From NCBI GenBank assembly GCA_015499995.1, contig JADNRV010000005.1, positions 124,001-188,000 on the forward strand: DNA of 64,000 bases, written 5' to 3'. The position numbers and the translations under genes were made by a program. Positions 12,772-25,014 of this stretch are shown here, in pieces (positions within the stretch are counted from its first letter, which is position 1; every line of letters begins with the position of its first letter). This stretch comes from Flammula alnicola. Taxonomy: Eukaryota; Basidiomycota; Agaricomycetes; Agaricales; Strophariaceae. The notes beneath the pieces are model-generated. The model was not told where the DNA came from, searched no databases, and saw nothing but the letters and a program-made list of their open reading frames with translations.

Positions 12772-13314
12772 ACTCAATAGAAACGCTTATGGTCTTACTC
12801 GTCAATGCGCAACTGTGTTTGCGGGTTCTGGCAGGCTGCTCAAGGGCGACTGGGGATCTTCAAGTTTCAAGCAATTTCGAATTTATTCTTTGCCTGATTC
12901 TGTTCATACAACCATTAATATAGTATGTTATTCACTGTGGAAACTTCTTCGATGTTTCCCCGCACGCTAGCCGAAACGCTCAGCGCTTAAGCTTTAAGGG
13001 TCATGGAAGCGCCCGACACCAAGGCGGCTATCCGGTCCGTAATTGTCGCACGAACCATCTAAATCCATTTGATGCACCGTGATGTGGATGCGCGACGTGC
13101 ATTGATGCGGGGGGGATATAGTGTTAGTATGACACACTCACACTCTGTACTAGCCATCCTGAGTGACCAATAGTAGATATCGAGTATTCTCTATATCTTG
13201 GTCAAAGGAATTCGGAAGGTATTACATTAATACATTTAGAGCCGATAAAGAGAGTATCAAGACGTTAAGCGGGATGCACGGACCCAGTTCTTAGCTTTAG
13301 CCCCTGTATATCTT
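12772..13314. other. intergenic between convergent genes
   Basis: About 0.54 kb between the DUF6534 gene (+) and the P450 (-), both ending here. Contains a short purine/pyrimidine-biased stretch near 13120-13150 and no recognisable gene. Confidence 0.4.
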
Positions 13315-15634
13315 TTATTCCAGCCGCCGGACTTTCATGGGAACTTTTGCTCCCAGTTCTCCAGCAACCTTCGGTCTGGGTAGAATAGAGGGATGTTTCT
13401 CGATCTTGGTGTGAGGCCCATCGGGAAGCTCAAACGTATAATGACGAATCAAAACCGACAATACCGCCTGAGGTATGGTCCACGGTAATCAGCCATAGCT
13501 CCCAGTTATAGGAAACCTATTGACGTGCTTACCTTGAACTCTGCGAGGGCAAAACTCTTACCGAGGCATGTTCGAGGACCGTCGGAGAATGTCAAGATGT
13601 GGCGATGGCCCTGGATTTCCTTAGCCTTCAGAAAGCCACCCGCATCCAGCCATCGTTCAGGTTCGAACTCCTTTGCGTTTGGACCCCAGAACGCTTCGGC
13701 ACGGTTCATATACCGGATCGGCGAAGTTATTATGGTCCCTTTATTGATGACGAGGCTTGAGACTTGATCTCCTGCGGTTGTGGTTATAGGGGCGCTAAAC
13801 GGCATGATGTCGTCTTCTGCTGCCTGAAAAGAAGACATGTCAGCATTATGAAGCGCGTACATAATATATACATAAAGCATCGATAGCGTACCACGCGGGT
13901 GGTTTCCATCACAGGAGGATGGAGTCTCAAAACCTCTTGGGCAATCGCATCAAGGTAAGGGAGACCTGTAGACAGCTGATCGAAAGAAGGATCGTTTCCT
14001 ACGAATTGGGATAATTCGTCTCGAAGCTTCTGCTGTTTTTCCGGCTCGCGACAAAGCTCGATGAGGGCCCACTGAGTTTTCATTGCGGTGAGCAACCAAT
14101 AGCTTAAGTGGAAAATAACTCACGGTAAGGCTAACTAAAATGGGGATTATTCAGCGATACCCCCTGACAATGGATGCAATCCAACTTACTAGAAGTGGTC
14201 TCGTAACCTGGAGGATATTTAAAAAATTTCAATAATGTCGTGCGGAGGTGAATTCGGTGCGACTAAAGGCTCACCTGCCAAAAGCAAAACATTCTGTTCG
14301 AATTAGATGCGATGAATAAAGTATCACGGAGGTGAGGAGGTTGGCCTACCATCTGCGTATGAAGGCAGACGCTCGTCAGTGCTTAACGGAATCAAATCTA
14401 AAAGTAGACGCGCACCTGTGCCAAGATTTCTTCCTGCGACATTCCAAGCGATGAAGAGGTCGTTTCGGCTTTGACTTGAGGACATATCAGCATTCCAAAC
14501 GAGTCCCAACACGAGGAGATAAATACTGAGGAGCCCTATGATTGACTTCTCTTCCGTCAACGCCTTTCCCTCTTTCTCCTTCCTATTCCTCGCAAGCAAC
14601 TCGTCGGCTATATCGCCCATGGTTGATCGCAAGCGCTTGAATGTTCTGTTCTGTTTGGTTGGGAGATTTTGGAGTATCGGAAGGACGGGGCCCATGAGGA
14701 AGACAAAGTGGGAGAGGAAGCTCGTATCTCCACTTCCGAAAGACTCGAAGACTTCTACCACCGCGGAATCTTTCCCATCTAGAGCGTGGAAATCGTGGCC
14801 GAAGCCTGCGATTCCGACTGCATCAAGGCTAAGATAGATATCAAGCTGAGCCCTGGAGATAAGCCGGGCACACTCACGAAATGTGATTCATCCTAGGGAT
14901 TACTTTAAGTCATGACCTACAAAGAAGAACGAACTGCGGACCATATTTGAACATCAATAACGGCATCTCCGGAGGCAGCGTCTAGAGTCGAGTCCCAGAT
15001 TGCTTTCATCTTTTCGAAGGTAAGCTCTTAGTCAGGAGGAGGGAAAAGATACGATACAAACCTTGTATGCTGCATCATAGAAAACTGGCGTCAATTTTCG
15101 AATTGCTGCATTGCTGAAGGCAGGTGATAGAGCTTTTCGTTGCCTATAATTGAGAAATCGCGATTTCAGTAACAGCTCTCACTTCAAAACTAAAGCGTAC
15201 CTTCGATGACTTTCTCCTTCGGCCCAAAGAAGACCACGCCCAAACTGATGGAAGTCAATACTCGTGCGCGATGCAAAAGAAAGAAAACAAATCACCAGGT
15301 TCTCGATGAACACTCTAGAGAGCTTCGTTTGGACATAACCGAATGTCTCCTTGGAGTAGAAGTGAGCGTTCGCTTTGGGATCGCATATGACAATGCGGCT
15401 AGATCCAAAGCCGCCAGGAACGCGGAACGCGGGGCCGTATTCTGAGGCCCACTCTTCGTAGACGACACCTGGATCTTCAGACTCGTTGATGAAGCGATAT
15501 AGGCCAAAAAGCAGGCTGGGGTTGGCAGGTCCTTTCAACGGAGTAGTCTTATTGTTCCTAGCGCTTCTGACTTTTCCAAGGACAATAATAAGTAACGAGG
15601 CAAGGATCACAGGAACTGCGATTGCGATGTCCAT
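13315..15634 (-). CDS. cytochrome P450 monooxygenase
   Basis: Begins at the ATG complement of 15632-15634 with a membrane anchor (DIAIAVPVILASLLIIVLG), then PLKGPANPSLLFGLYRF, a typical proline-rich hinge. Further exons give FGRGLLWAEGESHR, the I-helix stretch LLLAG..YETTS (about 14190-14280), the K-helix ExxR as QEVLRLHPP (about 13905-13935), the PERF-region FEPERW and the haem loop FSDGPRTCLGKSFALAEFK (about 13530-13590), in which the cysteine thiolate ligand is present. The last exon ends PMKVRRLE with a stop at 13315-13317. About ten exons, about 510 residues, normal length. All catalytic hallmarks are intact. It should be an ER-anchored monooxygenase needing a P450 reductase. Substrate and CYP family cannot be told from the sequence. 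Neighbours give no biosynthetic cluster. Confidence 0.92.
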
Positions 15635-16343
15635 GTAGAAACGGGGATTCGTTGATGTTAGGAAGTGCGTTGCAGTGGATGAATTCGTGATGGTGGGGAA
15701 GAAGCTTACAAGTTGTCTGCACGTCCCATTGCATATTTATCAACGCCGAAAGTAGGCGACATGCTTCGCCGATATAATATGTGGTTCCACATTTCTGGCA
15801 TCCACGACGAACTTTGATTGCCGGTAATCTGGGCGAGACGGCGGGCGCAAGGGGCTATTGTGTCAGTTATGTAACTTTGGCGTCTCAGCAGAGATAGCTG
15901 GATGGGATTGCTTGAGATTGCCTCAGCAGCCGCCGGTGTATATGGGTGCCGATTGGCCATGTGATGTGTGCAAGCCGAGTCTTTAAGCTGTGGCGTTTGG
16001 ACACGTTCCGGAACGGTGTCAACAGAAGTGGGGAGGACTACAAGATAGGAAGTCGAATTGTATGCCTCGTATCGAGCAAGATTAGTATTAACACCATGGT
16101 GGCAAGATGTGCGACAGCTTAGCAAATACATAAATTTATGAATTAATAATAATATGTATATTTCAAACTCCGTACTTATCACCCGATTACGCATGCATTG
16201 CAGACTATTGCAGAGCGACCTTCCGACGACTTTACTCGCTGTTGCCGGCAGCGTTGGACCCTATATCTACCTTCCTCTGGTCCTTTTCGACTTAAGCAAC
16301 ATACGACCCTGCTGAAAACCAAATCAAACCGGAAATCTCGACA
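15635..16343. other. bidirectional promoter region between P450 and RQC1
   Basis: About 0.7 kb between divergent genes. Open frames here on the minus strand are not supported by family resemblance. AT-rich near 16120-16160. Confidence 0.4.
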
Positions 16344-19313
16344 ATGCCACCTCGGCTGAACAGGCGGCAACAACGGGAACTCGAGGAGCTCGAGGCACTC
16401 AACTCAGCGAAGCCTACATCCTCCTTGGATGAGATCAGCGAGGATGAAGACATTCCAGGACCTTCTCAACGTCGAGGGGGAGGCACATTCTCCAATGTGA
16501 GATCTTATCTAATCAGGTCATTGATGGAGCTGGATTGATTGAAGTGGCCGATAGTTTCTTGCTCCAGAAGATAGCGAAGAGGATGAGGCAGAGCAAGAGG
16601 AGGAAAAAGCTCCTAAATCGCGCAAGGTATAAACACCATACGATATTCGACTCCACGTGCTGATAGTGTGCCAGTCCAAGAAAAAGAAAAAGAAGCCTAC
16701 AGAGGGCGCCGCAGTCGATGCACCCACATCTAAGGAACCCGCGAAAACCACACGAACGAGCACTCCCGTTCCTCCTGTACGCAATGAGAAGAAAGCTCTG
16801 AAGAAGGCGAGAGCAAAAGAAAAGAAAGCTGCCAACGATGAGCTGGATCAAGTGTTGGCAGAACTCTCCATCCAGTACGCCCATCTTTATCTTTATCTCT
16901 CCACGGAAATGCATCATGCGACCTTCAGGTACCCTGCTTCCCAGAAGATCTCTCAGGCTACAACCGGGAAACAATCACTGGCCGATCTATTGTCCGTGTC
17001 CCTGCAGCATCTCGACGGAGAAGCCGAGATGCGCAGATTCTTTGGTTCTAGGGTCGTGACAGCCAACAGGACGGAACAATCATCAAGTCGGAAAAAGGTG
17101 CCCGCGGTGAAATCGCACCTGACCCGTCCTCAACCTACATGGTGGGCAGCCAAAGGTCGTGAAGGACTGTCCCTCCGCCCTCTCAGCGACGAGGAGACCG
17201 AAGCGAAACTCAAGCGTCACGGCTGGACACCAATGCAAGAGAAATGGTGGACCGTAGAATACAGCAAGAAGTACAAGAGTATGACCAAGGCCTTTATGGA
17301 CACCGTTCTTTCTGGAGGTGCGTTCTCGCTCGGTTTGGTTTCAAGGATTGTTATCGAATGCTCTCTGAGATAGACCCTCAGGGCTTCTGGGATCTTCTGG
17401 GAACCTTACCCTGGCATGCCGACACGCTGCTCCAAATATCTGAAGTCTATCGACATAGAGAAGGTGAGTCTGAATTGTGGGATCCGGAGTTACATCGTTG
17501 ACTGGTTTATATCGTTCAGAGCATGCTCAAGCCGTCGATTTCATTGATAGGGCTCTGTTCACCTACGAACGTTCTTTCATCGGGTCTTTCAACTTTACTA
17601 CTGGGCTTAATCGCTTGGACTTCGACCACGTCGAGAATCGACCATTTTTCTTGGCCCTTCATCGACAAGTCACGTGAGTATTTTTAAATTTTAAATTTTA
17701 CATTTTTTGCCGTCTCTTTTCTCATCCTTCATCTAATGCATTTTACAGAGATCTGCAGCGAAGAGGATGTGTACGGACTGCGTTCGAGTTTTCTCGACTG
17801 ATGTATTCTATTGATCCTTGGAACGATCCTCATGGCGCCCTCCTACACTTGGACTTCCTCGCGATCAAGGCTGGGATGCAACAGTGGCTCGTGGATGTAT
17901 ATGATATTTTTGCTGAACGACGCGCAAGCGGTTCTGTAGGGCAGGATACACGTCTGAATCCCTCGGTTCTGCCCGGATGGGCATATGCTAGAGCTCTTGC
18001 TTTGCGGGTGTCGGAGGATGCTACTAAGGAAAAGGTACATTGTTACTTGTTTACCTTCTTTCTGGATTCTTTGCTCACTACTTCTTTTAGGACCATACAA
18101 AGAGTACGAATGCATTGAAGGAAGCGCTGCACGATTTCCCATCTGTTGTACCACTTCTGGCCGACAAGTTGGACGTGTCATTGCCTGCGAATATCCGTGC
18201 GCATCGCGACTTTAAGATCGAGACAGATGCCTAGTGCGTGATTTTCGCCTTTCCTCACAATAGGGACGCCATTTGACCTCTCAAAACAGCTCTTTATCAC
18301 CGCCTGTGGGAACGCTTCATCTCCTATCGCATCTTTACGTCCAACGCTCTCTGCCCTTGTGGAAAGAGCATGCCACTTGGTTTAGATCGACCACGACAGA
18401 AGCTTTCTCCACTCTTCCGTCTTCGCTCCCTGTGACTGAGCGAAGAAAATCGTTCTTTTTTCAATTCGAAAACCAAAATTTACGGTACTCAGTGTATCGG
18501 CACATTATGGTACTCGAAACGTCATACCGCCGTCTCTTTTCATTCATCCCACGTCAAGTGTTGGAGGCGAAATCCCTCGCTTGTGATCCACTCCCACCGC
18601 CTACGTCTATCAATGAATATGATGCACAATTCTTCCACAGTGTGGATGATCTATACTCGCCGAGGGTAAGAAGCCGTAGACAACGAGCTAACGACGAGAG
18701 ACGGTTGGCGCAGTTCATCCCTGATGCTGCATTCCGGCAACAGTTACAAGTAAGTCAACTTTTTCCATTCAATTCAGACGCATAGCTTGATTAACGAATA
18801 TCGCCATAACTAGGCCTTCTTCGATGCTCATCCGCATTTCGCCGAACGTTTCCCTGGTGGGATCCTTCAATTTGCACAGATGGCTGGCCAGCTTCCGCCT
18901 GATGTTCTTGAAGACCTAATGCTCGTCGAGGCCGTCAACGGCGCACCTGGTGCCATGCCCGGCGGCCTCGATAATATGCAGGATGACAATGACGATAACC
19001 TCGTGGAGGTTGACTTCATCCCTGCACCAGTGCAGGCGGCCCCGGCCCCTGCTCAACAACGCCAACAAGCTGTAGCTGAAGCAGACAGCGAAGAGGAGGA
19101 GGAGGAGGAGGATGACCAGGAGGAAGAAGAATATATATCCGCAAGTTATTTCTTACTTCCTCGCACCCGAGGCGTAACTAACGATATTGGTCATTTCAGC
19201 CTATGCCTCGCGTGTTGCGGAATATTCTAGGAAGATTCTGGGGTAGGAATGCCCAAGCTGAGGAGTCATCCTCGGAAGATGAGGCGCCACTAGATAATAC
19301 CGGTGTCGACTAG
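16344..19313 (+). CDS. RQC1: Ribosome quality control factor Rqc1 / TCF25 family
   Basis: Starts MPPRLNRRQQRELEELEAL and has an acidic plus Lys-rich N-terminus (SKKKKKKP near 16675; KKALKKARAKEKKAA near 16790), typical of Rqc1/TCF25. The core includes WWAAKGREGLSLRPLSDEE, PQGFWDLLGTLPWHADTLLQ, RALFTYERSFIGSFNF, NRLDFDHVENRPFFLALHR and DPWNDPHGALLHLDFLA, spread over about eight exons, then a PNIRAHRDFKIE block and an acidic tail (EEEEEEDDQEEEE at 19090-19130), with a stop at 19311-19313. Rqc1 works with Ltn1/Listerin, Rqc2 and Cdc48 on stalled 60S subunits and favours K48-linked ubiquitylation of the stalled nascent chain. The length of about 800 residues fits. No damage is seen. Confidence 0.92.
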
Positions 19314-20242
19314 GCTAATGTTCTTTTTCGAACATGTCGTAACTCAAAGATCTCGTTAGCTCTCCTCTCTCGAGGGCGTGTTCGGCTTCCACAATAAGAG
19401 CGGCTCGACAGTATGTTATATGGAAATGCCGCATACTCTCGCGATGTGTCGTAGGAAAAATTCCTCTCATCAAAGACTTCTCAAGACGCTTGAATCACTT
19501 GGAGTCAAATTTGAATCATATGCCAGTGCAGCCCACAACAAAATGGAACCGCACCGTGTAAGTACACCATGCATTTCTCCTTTCGGCCGCATATGAGTTC
19601 GGGCCCGAATATCATTTGAAGGCCTGACCTTTTGTTTCTATTTTAAGTATTTAATTTTAGTACAGCGCTGATAACGGGTGCCTCGCGGCATGCTTCGGCT
19701 GCCAAATCTAATTCTAGGCCCCAATGTTCTGCGATGCAAATTCCCCCCCACAGGCCAACTCTGAGGAGTCCCTTGCGTCGGAATCAGAACTTCAGCCAAA
19801 AAATGGCCCTTGGCCACATGGAGGCAGCGGTTCGGAAGTGCCTCTCCACCAACTCTCGGCGCCCACCCGCCGAGAGGCACCATCAAATTGTCGAGCAAGT
19901 TCAAAAAAAACGATGTGCAGTTTGATGTGCTTGAAGACATTGTAAGCCCGCCATCTTTCGCGCACCCAAAAAGCTACGTCGGAAGCTATGAATAGAACCA
20001 TGAGAACGCATGTACTAGGACGAGTCAACTCGGAGGAGAAACTTCTTCTCTTGTTTCATCTTTTATTATGCATCTCGGTTTGAGGACAAGGCGGCTTGGG
20101 TCATTCCAGTATAAGAAGGAGGATAAGGAGGCTTAGAAAATGTATAAAAGGTTGGTATTTCGCTCTCAAGTTCCTCAGTTCTCGAAGAACAACATTACTG
20201 CAGCACTCAGCTCAAGACATAAAAACGATTAAATATCTAGTT
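19314..20242. other. intergenic upstream of first LysM gene
   Basis: About 0.93 kb. Short open frames at 19378-19596 and 19638-20028 on both strands overlap one another and show no family features. The last 100 bases hold the promoter of the LysM gene. Confidence 0.4.
20143..20150 (+). promoter_or_regulatory. TATA box of first LysM gene
   Basis: TATAAAAG lies 93 nt before the ATG at 20243. The following TTGGTATTTCGCTCTC is closely matched upstream of the second LysM gene (TGATATTTCGCTCTC at 22150), so the promoter was duplicated with the gene. Confidence 0.6.
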
Positions 20243-20908
20243 ATGCTCAATTTCACCAGGGCCCAGACCTGTATTATTGCTTGTCTCTCTCTTGGTGAGC
20301 TTCTCACGATCGTTCGCTTCTCATATTTATGGCAGCTTACTTTTGTTTTCAGCAACCGTGCTCGTCAAGGCCCAGTCTGCCCCAGCTTGCGCTAGGAACT
20401 ACACAGTTCAGCCTGGAGATTTCTGCGACAAAATCTCCGCAGAGCAGAATGTATCGACGTGCGTCTGATTTTTTGATTGGTCTTGTGGCGATGTACTGAC
20501 TACACAAATTAACCAGGTTTCAGTTGGCCACTGTTAACAGTGGAATAATCGACCCGGCTTGCGACAATTTGTTCGTAGGCGAAGTAAAAAAATTATTTAA
20601 GTAATTACAGATCATTTTCTGATTCCTATGGCATTTTGTAGGTTCTTTGTCTCGGACTTGTGGGTCAGGACTGCAGCACCGTCCATGTGGTGGCATCCGG
20701 AGACAGTTGCAACTCTATTGCGGGTCAGGCTAACATCAGCACCGCCGACCTTCTGACTGACAACCCGAATATAAATGCGGGTTGTACCAACATCGACCTA
20801 GGAGAAGTGAGTAGCTTGTATTTTTGTTATTATGACTCTGGGCTGATTTCCCTGGTACCTCAGGTTCTTTGCGTCGCGCCTGTTGTTAACTCCACAACTG
20901 GGGCATGA
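20243..20908 (+). CDS. secreted protein with two LysM domains (copy 1)
   Basis: MLNFTRAQTCIIACLSL..VLVKAQS is a signal peptide split by an intron. LysM 1 is RNYTVQPGDFCDKISAEQNVST followed, after an intron, by FQLATVNSGIIDPACDNLFVGE; LysM 2 is STVHVVASGDSCNSIAGQANIS with a later block ending TNIDLGE, then VLCVAPVVNSTTGA and a stop at 20906-20908. Each domain has the Y/H-x-V-x-x-G-D-x-C start and conserved cysteines. Five exons, with introns at equivalent points in both domains. Small secreted double-LysM proteins of fungi bind chitin oligomers or protect hyphal walls; in plant-associated species they can hide chitin from receptors. Which applies here cannot be told. No catalytic domain. Confidence 0.9.
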
Positions 20909-22209
20909 ACGTGAACTTACATAGCTGATAGATGGCATGCGCCCTTCTCGATCATTGGAAATAAAGTCAGCGGTAGATTGTGATGCATACTGTGTTACAT
21001 GTGGATCAGGAGGCAAGGGATATATATGTCGGGAATACAGCAATTTATCTTTCAAGCTGACCCATATAAATATGAGAGTTTTAAATTCCTTCTATAGAGC
21101 ACACTTTGGTCAGTGTCAACGAGAAGCTCGTGAAGAAGTGTGAGAAGACCGTACTCTGAGTTAGGAGCCTCCACATCGGCTTTTTATGAGCACGTAACGC
21201 AATGGCCGGGGTACTTCTATACAGACTGATTCCAGAAAGGAGAGGGATGGAACCAGTATTTTCCATGTCTGTCCTGTTGCTCCACTACAATCTAAACGGC
21301 GTTTAAGCGCGCGTCTACTAGTGAATTCATTCCTTATAAATAGATCGGTTTCACCAAGCTTTTGCCTGTCACGCCTTTCTTCCTCCCTGCGATGTGGTGT
21401 CCTCGTGCAATCCTTCACAATTTGACGACGTACTCTTTCACAAATCTGATGTCTATTTCTAATGACCATTCAATAAGCTATGTACCCGACATCCACATTC
21501 CAATTGATGTTGTGTTCTGTGAAATATCGTCACAGACAATTTATTTTTATTCTACACGTACGACAAGAACCATCCTGAGAACAAAATCGACCCCAATCAG
21601 ATTCACAGTTATTCCATGGCAGTGAACGACATGGCGCCTTCCTAGCGGTGTAATTACGACGTATTGGTATTAGATACGGAGCCGAGGGAAAATACCCACC
21701 TACCTTCTGCGTTTACGCAATGGCTTCAACGCGTTTGAGTCACTGAATCACAAGTGCCTGTAGATCTAAGGCTCAAGGCGATAATATGCCGCTGCACTGA
21801 AAAAAAAAAACAAGGCCGAATCACTGTCACCCCCATCGCAGCCGTCGGCTAAGGGTGTTGACCGCTGAGCGTTGACTTCTGTACCCCATTTGTCGCCTAT
21901 AAGTATGGAACTCCCGCCTATTTTTTTCCGTTTTAATGCATCCGCCGTCGTTGGGTAGACCGACGTGAAACCCGAACATCTATTAATAGACCACTGCCAG
22001 CTGCAGCTTCAGCGCGTGCCGTTGGTTTCTTTCTCAGAGCGAGTCAGCCTGCCTGGAAAAATAAACGTAACTGCTTCTGGAGTTTCACTTCTGATGACTC
22101 TATGGTGGCTTTCTAGATTCTTACCAAGGTAAAGAGAGGTATAAGAAGGTGATATTTCGCTCTCGATTTCATCAGTCCTCCAGGATCCTGAAATCACACC
22201 TATTCTACC
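20909..22209. other. intergenic between the two LysM genes
   Basis: About 1.3 kb. Open frames at 21081-21625 lack any family resemblance. An A10 tract is near 21800. The final 80 bases resemble the promoter of copy 1. Confidence 0.4.
22140..22147 (+). promoter_or_regulatory. TATA-like element of second LysM gene
   Basis: TATAAGAA at 63-70 nt before the ATG 22210, in a block aligned with the copy 1 promoter (TATAAAAG, then TATTTCGCTCTC). Confidence 0.5.
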
Positions 22210-22857
22210 ATGGTCAATTTCAACAATATCAACGTCTTCGCTATTGCTGGTCTCTCTTTTGGTTCGTCTCTCATCACAGCTCGCTTCTGATGTTCGCGTT
22301 GGCTGATTTCCGTGTTCCGCAGGTGTGCTCGTCAGGTCGCAGGCCTGTGCTAGAAACTATACCGTCCAGCCAGGAGACTTTTGCGACAAAATTTCCGCAG
22401 AGCAGAATGTATCTACGTATGTTTGTTTCTTACTTTCGGGTGGAGGGCAATGGCATTGACTTTTCGTGAAGATTCCAGCTGGCTTCGGTCAATAGCAAAA
22501 TCATCGATCCAGCTTGCGACAATCTGGCCGTAGGCGAAGTACGAAAAACCATAAACAAGTACGATAATTGCTCAATACTTAATTACCTTCTAGGTCCTTT
22601 GTCTGGGCCTCGTGGGTGAGGACTGCAGCACCGTCCACGTGGTAGCGTCTGGCGATGCGTGCGACGCAATTGCGGCACAAGCTAACATCACCACCGCCGA
22701 CCTTCTGACTGACAACCCAAACGTTAGTGTGGGTTGTACCAACATCTACCCAGGAGAGGTGAGTCTTTCTTTCTTGTGCGAGTTTCATCGGCTGATCTTC
22801 GTTTTACCTCAGGTTCTTTGCGTCGCACCAGTTGTCAACTCTACGAATAGCGCATAA
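22210..22857 (+). CDS. secreted protein with two LysM domains (copy 2)
   Basis: Same five-exon plan as the gene at 20243. Signal peptide MVNFNNINVFAIAGLSF..VLVRSQA; LysM 1 RNYTVQPGDFCDKISAEQNVST then FQLASVNSKIIDPACDNLAVGE; LysM 2 STVHVVASGDACDAIAAQANIT and DNPNVSVGCTNIYPGE; tail VLCVAPVVNSTNSA; stop 22855-22857. Most differences from copy 1 lie outside the LysM core, in the signal peptide and the second-domain surface, so this is a recent tandem duplicate with both copies apparently intact. Likely secreted and chitin-binding, by family. About 165 residues. Confidence 0.9.
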
Positions 22858-23331
22858 ACAAGGACTTACTGACCGCCGGTCCAGTAATACATCTGAAATA
22901 TATACCCATCTATTTCGTTTAGGGTCCCATTAAGCCAGCTGTTTACAATGAGAACTAAAGAACTAGGTGAACCAGGAATGTAGTTATCGTACAATACAAG
23001 TGATAACAATGTCCGAAGTTGCTTCTGTCGTGATTGTCCAGCAGCGCTAAGTTGATTCAATTCCAACACGGGGCGTATTAATACTGGGTGAATTCCTCTC
23101 GAAGACGCTTTGCTCTTCCAAATCACCACCAAAAACGGCTATAGCCGGGTCCAAGCCAACCATGAAGGAACGCGAGAAGCCCTTTAGGTGCCTCAACTTC
23201 ATGAGCTTTGGTCATAGGACATTCGTGTGCAGGCTTCCCGGAGACGCTCTGCCTGGAATTGGTGCGCAATGCCTCCGAACGCCGACAAGGGTTTTATACC
23301 GCCCAAAACATATTAAGCAACGAATGCGAAG
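22858..23331. other. intergenic, nothing recognised
   Basis: About 0.47 kb after the second LysM gene with no supported coding frame. Confidence 0.4.
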
Positions 23332-23902
23332 TCAATTCATCAAATAGCCAAATCCAACAAAACACAAGCAACAAGCTCCCACCAAAGAGTAGCGCAAAAC
23401 CTCATTAAGGAACGTCCAAAAACCGTCAACCGACGCAAGCCGCTCCAGACGGAGTTCTGCCGATAATCTTGCTTGATGGATCATTCCTAGAAATCGTTCT
23501 GGCCGAATATCCTCGGCGTCCATATCTCTGGAGAGGGTTTGGATGGCGGGGAAGGGTCAGGGAAGAGGGGTATTACGTTGGTTACGAGGAAGGTTCGAGA
23601 GGACTTTATAGTGAGATTCATAAGTGTGTTCTATTAATGAGTGGTAAGCTTGAAGCTTGAGAATTATACTGACCTCAAAAAGCCCAAACGCAGCTGTCGA
23701 AGGACTCACGAACCGCCTCCTAAACGACCTCGAAGCGCCCCCGCATAGACTCAGTCCAGGTACCACAGGCGTCGGAGCGGTATTCGCCATAACGTCTGCG
23801 GTGTTATTCGTCAACCCGACGAGGATCGACAGCGCGTTTAACCGTGCGTCCATGAGTGTTGAAGGAGGGTTGGGCGCGCTGAGGGTGGTGAAGTTGATGT
23901 GA
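23332..23902 (-). CDS. possible hypothetical protein fragment beside a palindrome
   Basis: Two minus-strand segments in the same frame, 23853 to about 23680 (LNALSILVGLTNNTADVMAN; RRRFVSPSTAAFGLFE) and 23523 to 23332 (RLSAELRLERLASVDGFW; hydrophobic SLVGACCLCFVGFGYL at the C-terminus), could be joined by an intron starting at a GTCAGT after GLFE. This would give a small protein with a C-terminal membrane helix. No family recognised. The upstream part would lie where the MITE palindrome (23988-25014) now sits, so it may be a remnant. Splicing unverified. Confidence 0.25.
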
Positions 23903-23987
23903 CGAGCAGGTCGGGGGCGGTGTCTGATGTTGCGGCATCCATTATTCTTTGGATGCCTTCTGTGGTTGAGTTGTTATATATTTACGA

Positions 23988-25014
23988 TAGTCTCGTGCCA
24001 GCCTCTCTTAACGATCCATTTTGGGATATCTCGTCAAGAGAGTCTGGGACACAACCAACTAGATAACCGTGACCTTCTCTTACAACTTTCGACGGTTTAT
24101 TGCCCACCCCATCTCGTTTTTAAATTATTATTTTTGCTGGTAATTTAGACGATGGTCGTGAAAGGCTACCTTGCCCTTTACAATTTCAAATCCATTGCAC
24201 ATTCATTCATAAATGCCCTCAATCTGAAGACGCTTTTTGGCAGTGGCTGTGCCCTCAGCCTTTACCTGAATATCTCTCGATATCTTTTGCACCTCCCCAA
24301 GCCATCAGCAAACCTATTTGAGTATCTAGGATCATTTAGGAGCTCTCACAAAGAATGCTACGAATTTTCAGTGATGAAATTCAGTCAACTTCCAATGAAA
24401 AACGGCGGAAGAGGCTACTACCAGCTAAATTTGTAAGCGAATGTCCCGGTTATGTAGTTGGTTGTGTCCCAGACTCTCTTGACGGGCCCGCCTAATTGGG
24501 ACTGTTAAGAGAGCTGGTCCGAGACTAAGTCTGGGACACAACCAACTACATAACCGGGACATTCGCTTACAAATTTAGCTGGTAGTAGCCTCTTCCGCCG
24601 TTTTTCATTGGAAGTTGACTGAATTTCATCACTGAAAATTCGTAGCATTCTTTGTGAGAGCTCCTAAATGATCCTAGATACTCAAATAGGTTTGCTGATG
24701 GCTTGGGGAGGTGCAAAAGATATCGAGAGATATTCAGGTAAAGGCTGAGGGCACAGCCACTGCCAAAAGCGTCTTCAGATTGAGGGCATTTATGAATGAA
24801 TGGGCAATGGATTTGAAATTGTAAAGGGCAAGGTAGCCTTTCACGACCATCGTCTAAATTACCAGCAAAAATAATAATTTAAAAACGAGATGGGGTGGGC
24901 AATAAACCGTCGAAAGTTGTAAGAGAAGGTCACGGTTATCTAGTTGGTTGTGTCCCAGACTCTCTTGACGAGATATCCCAAAATGGATCGTTAAGAGAGG
25001 CTGGCACGAGACTA
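23988..25014. mobile_element. 1,027-bp palindrome: two head-to-head MITEs sharing a central terminus
   Basis: Left arm 23988-24475 and right arm 24528-25014 are reverse complements over about 487 bp with only about one substitution (A/C near 24201) and a 1-nt length difference. The terminal module begins TAGTCTCGTGCCAGCCTCTC and contains a subterminal stem CTCTCTTAACGA / TCGTCAAGAGAG. The 52-nt centre (24476-24527) carries a diverged version of the same module (TAGTCTCGGACCAGC read inward). Thus each half looks like a complete element of about 540 bp with imperfect TIRs of about 28 bp, and the two overlap at the centre. The flanking TA on both sides would suit a Tc1/mariner-type TA target. 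No transposase frame. Confidence 0.8.
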
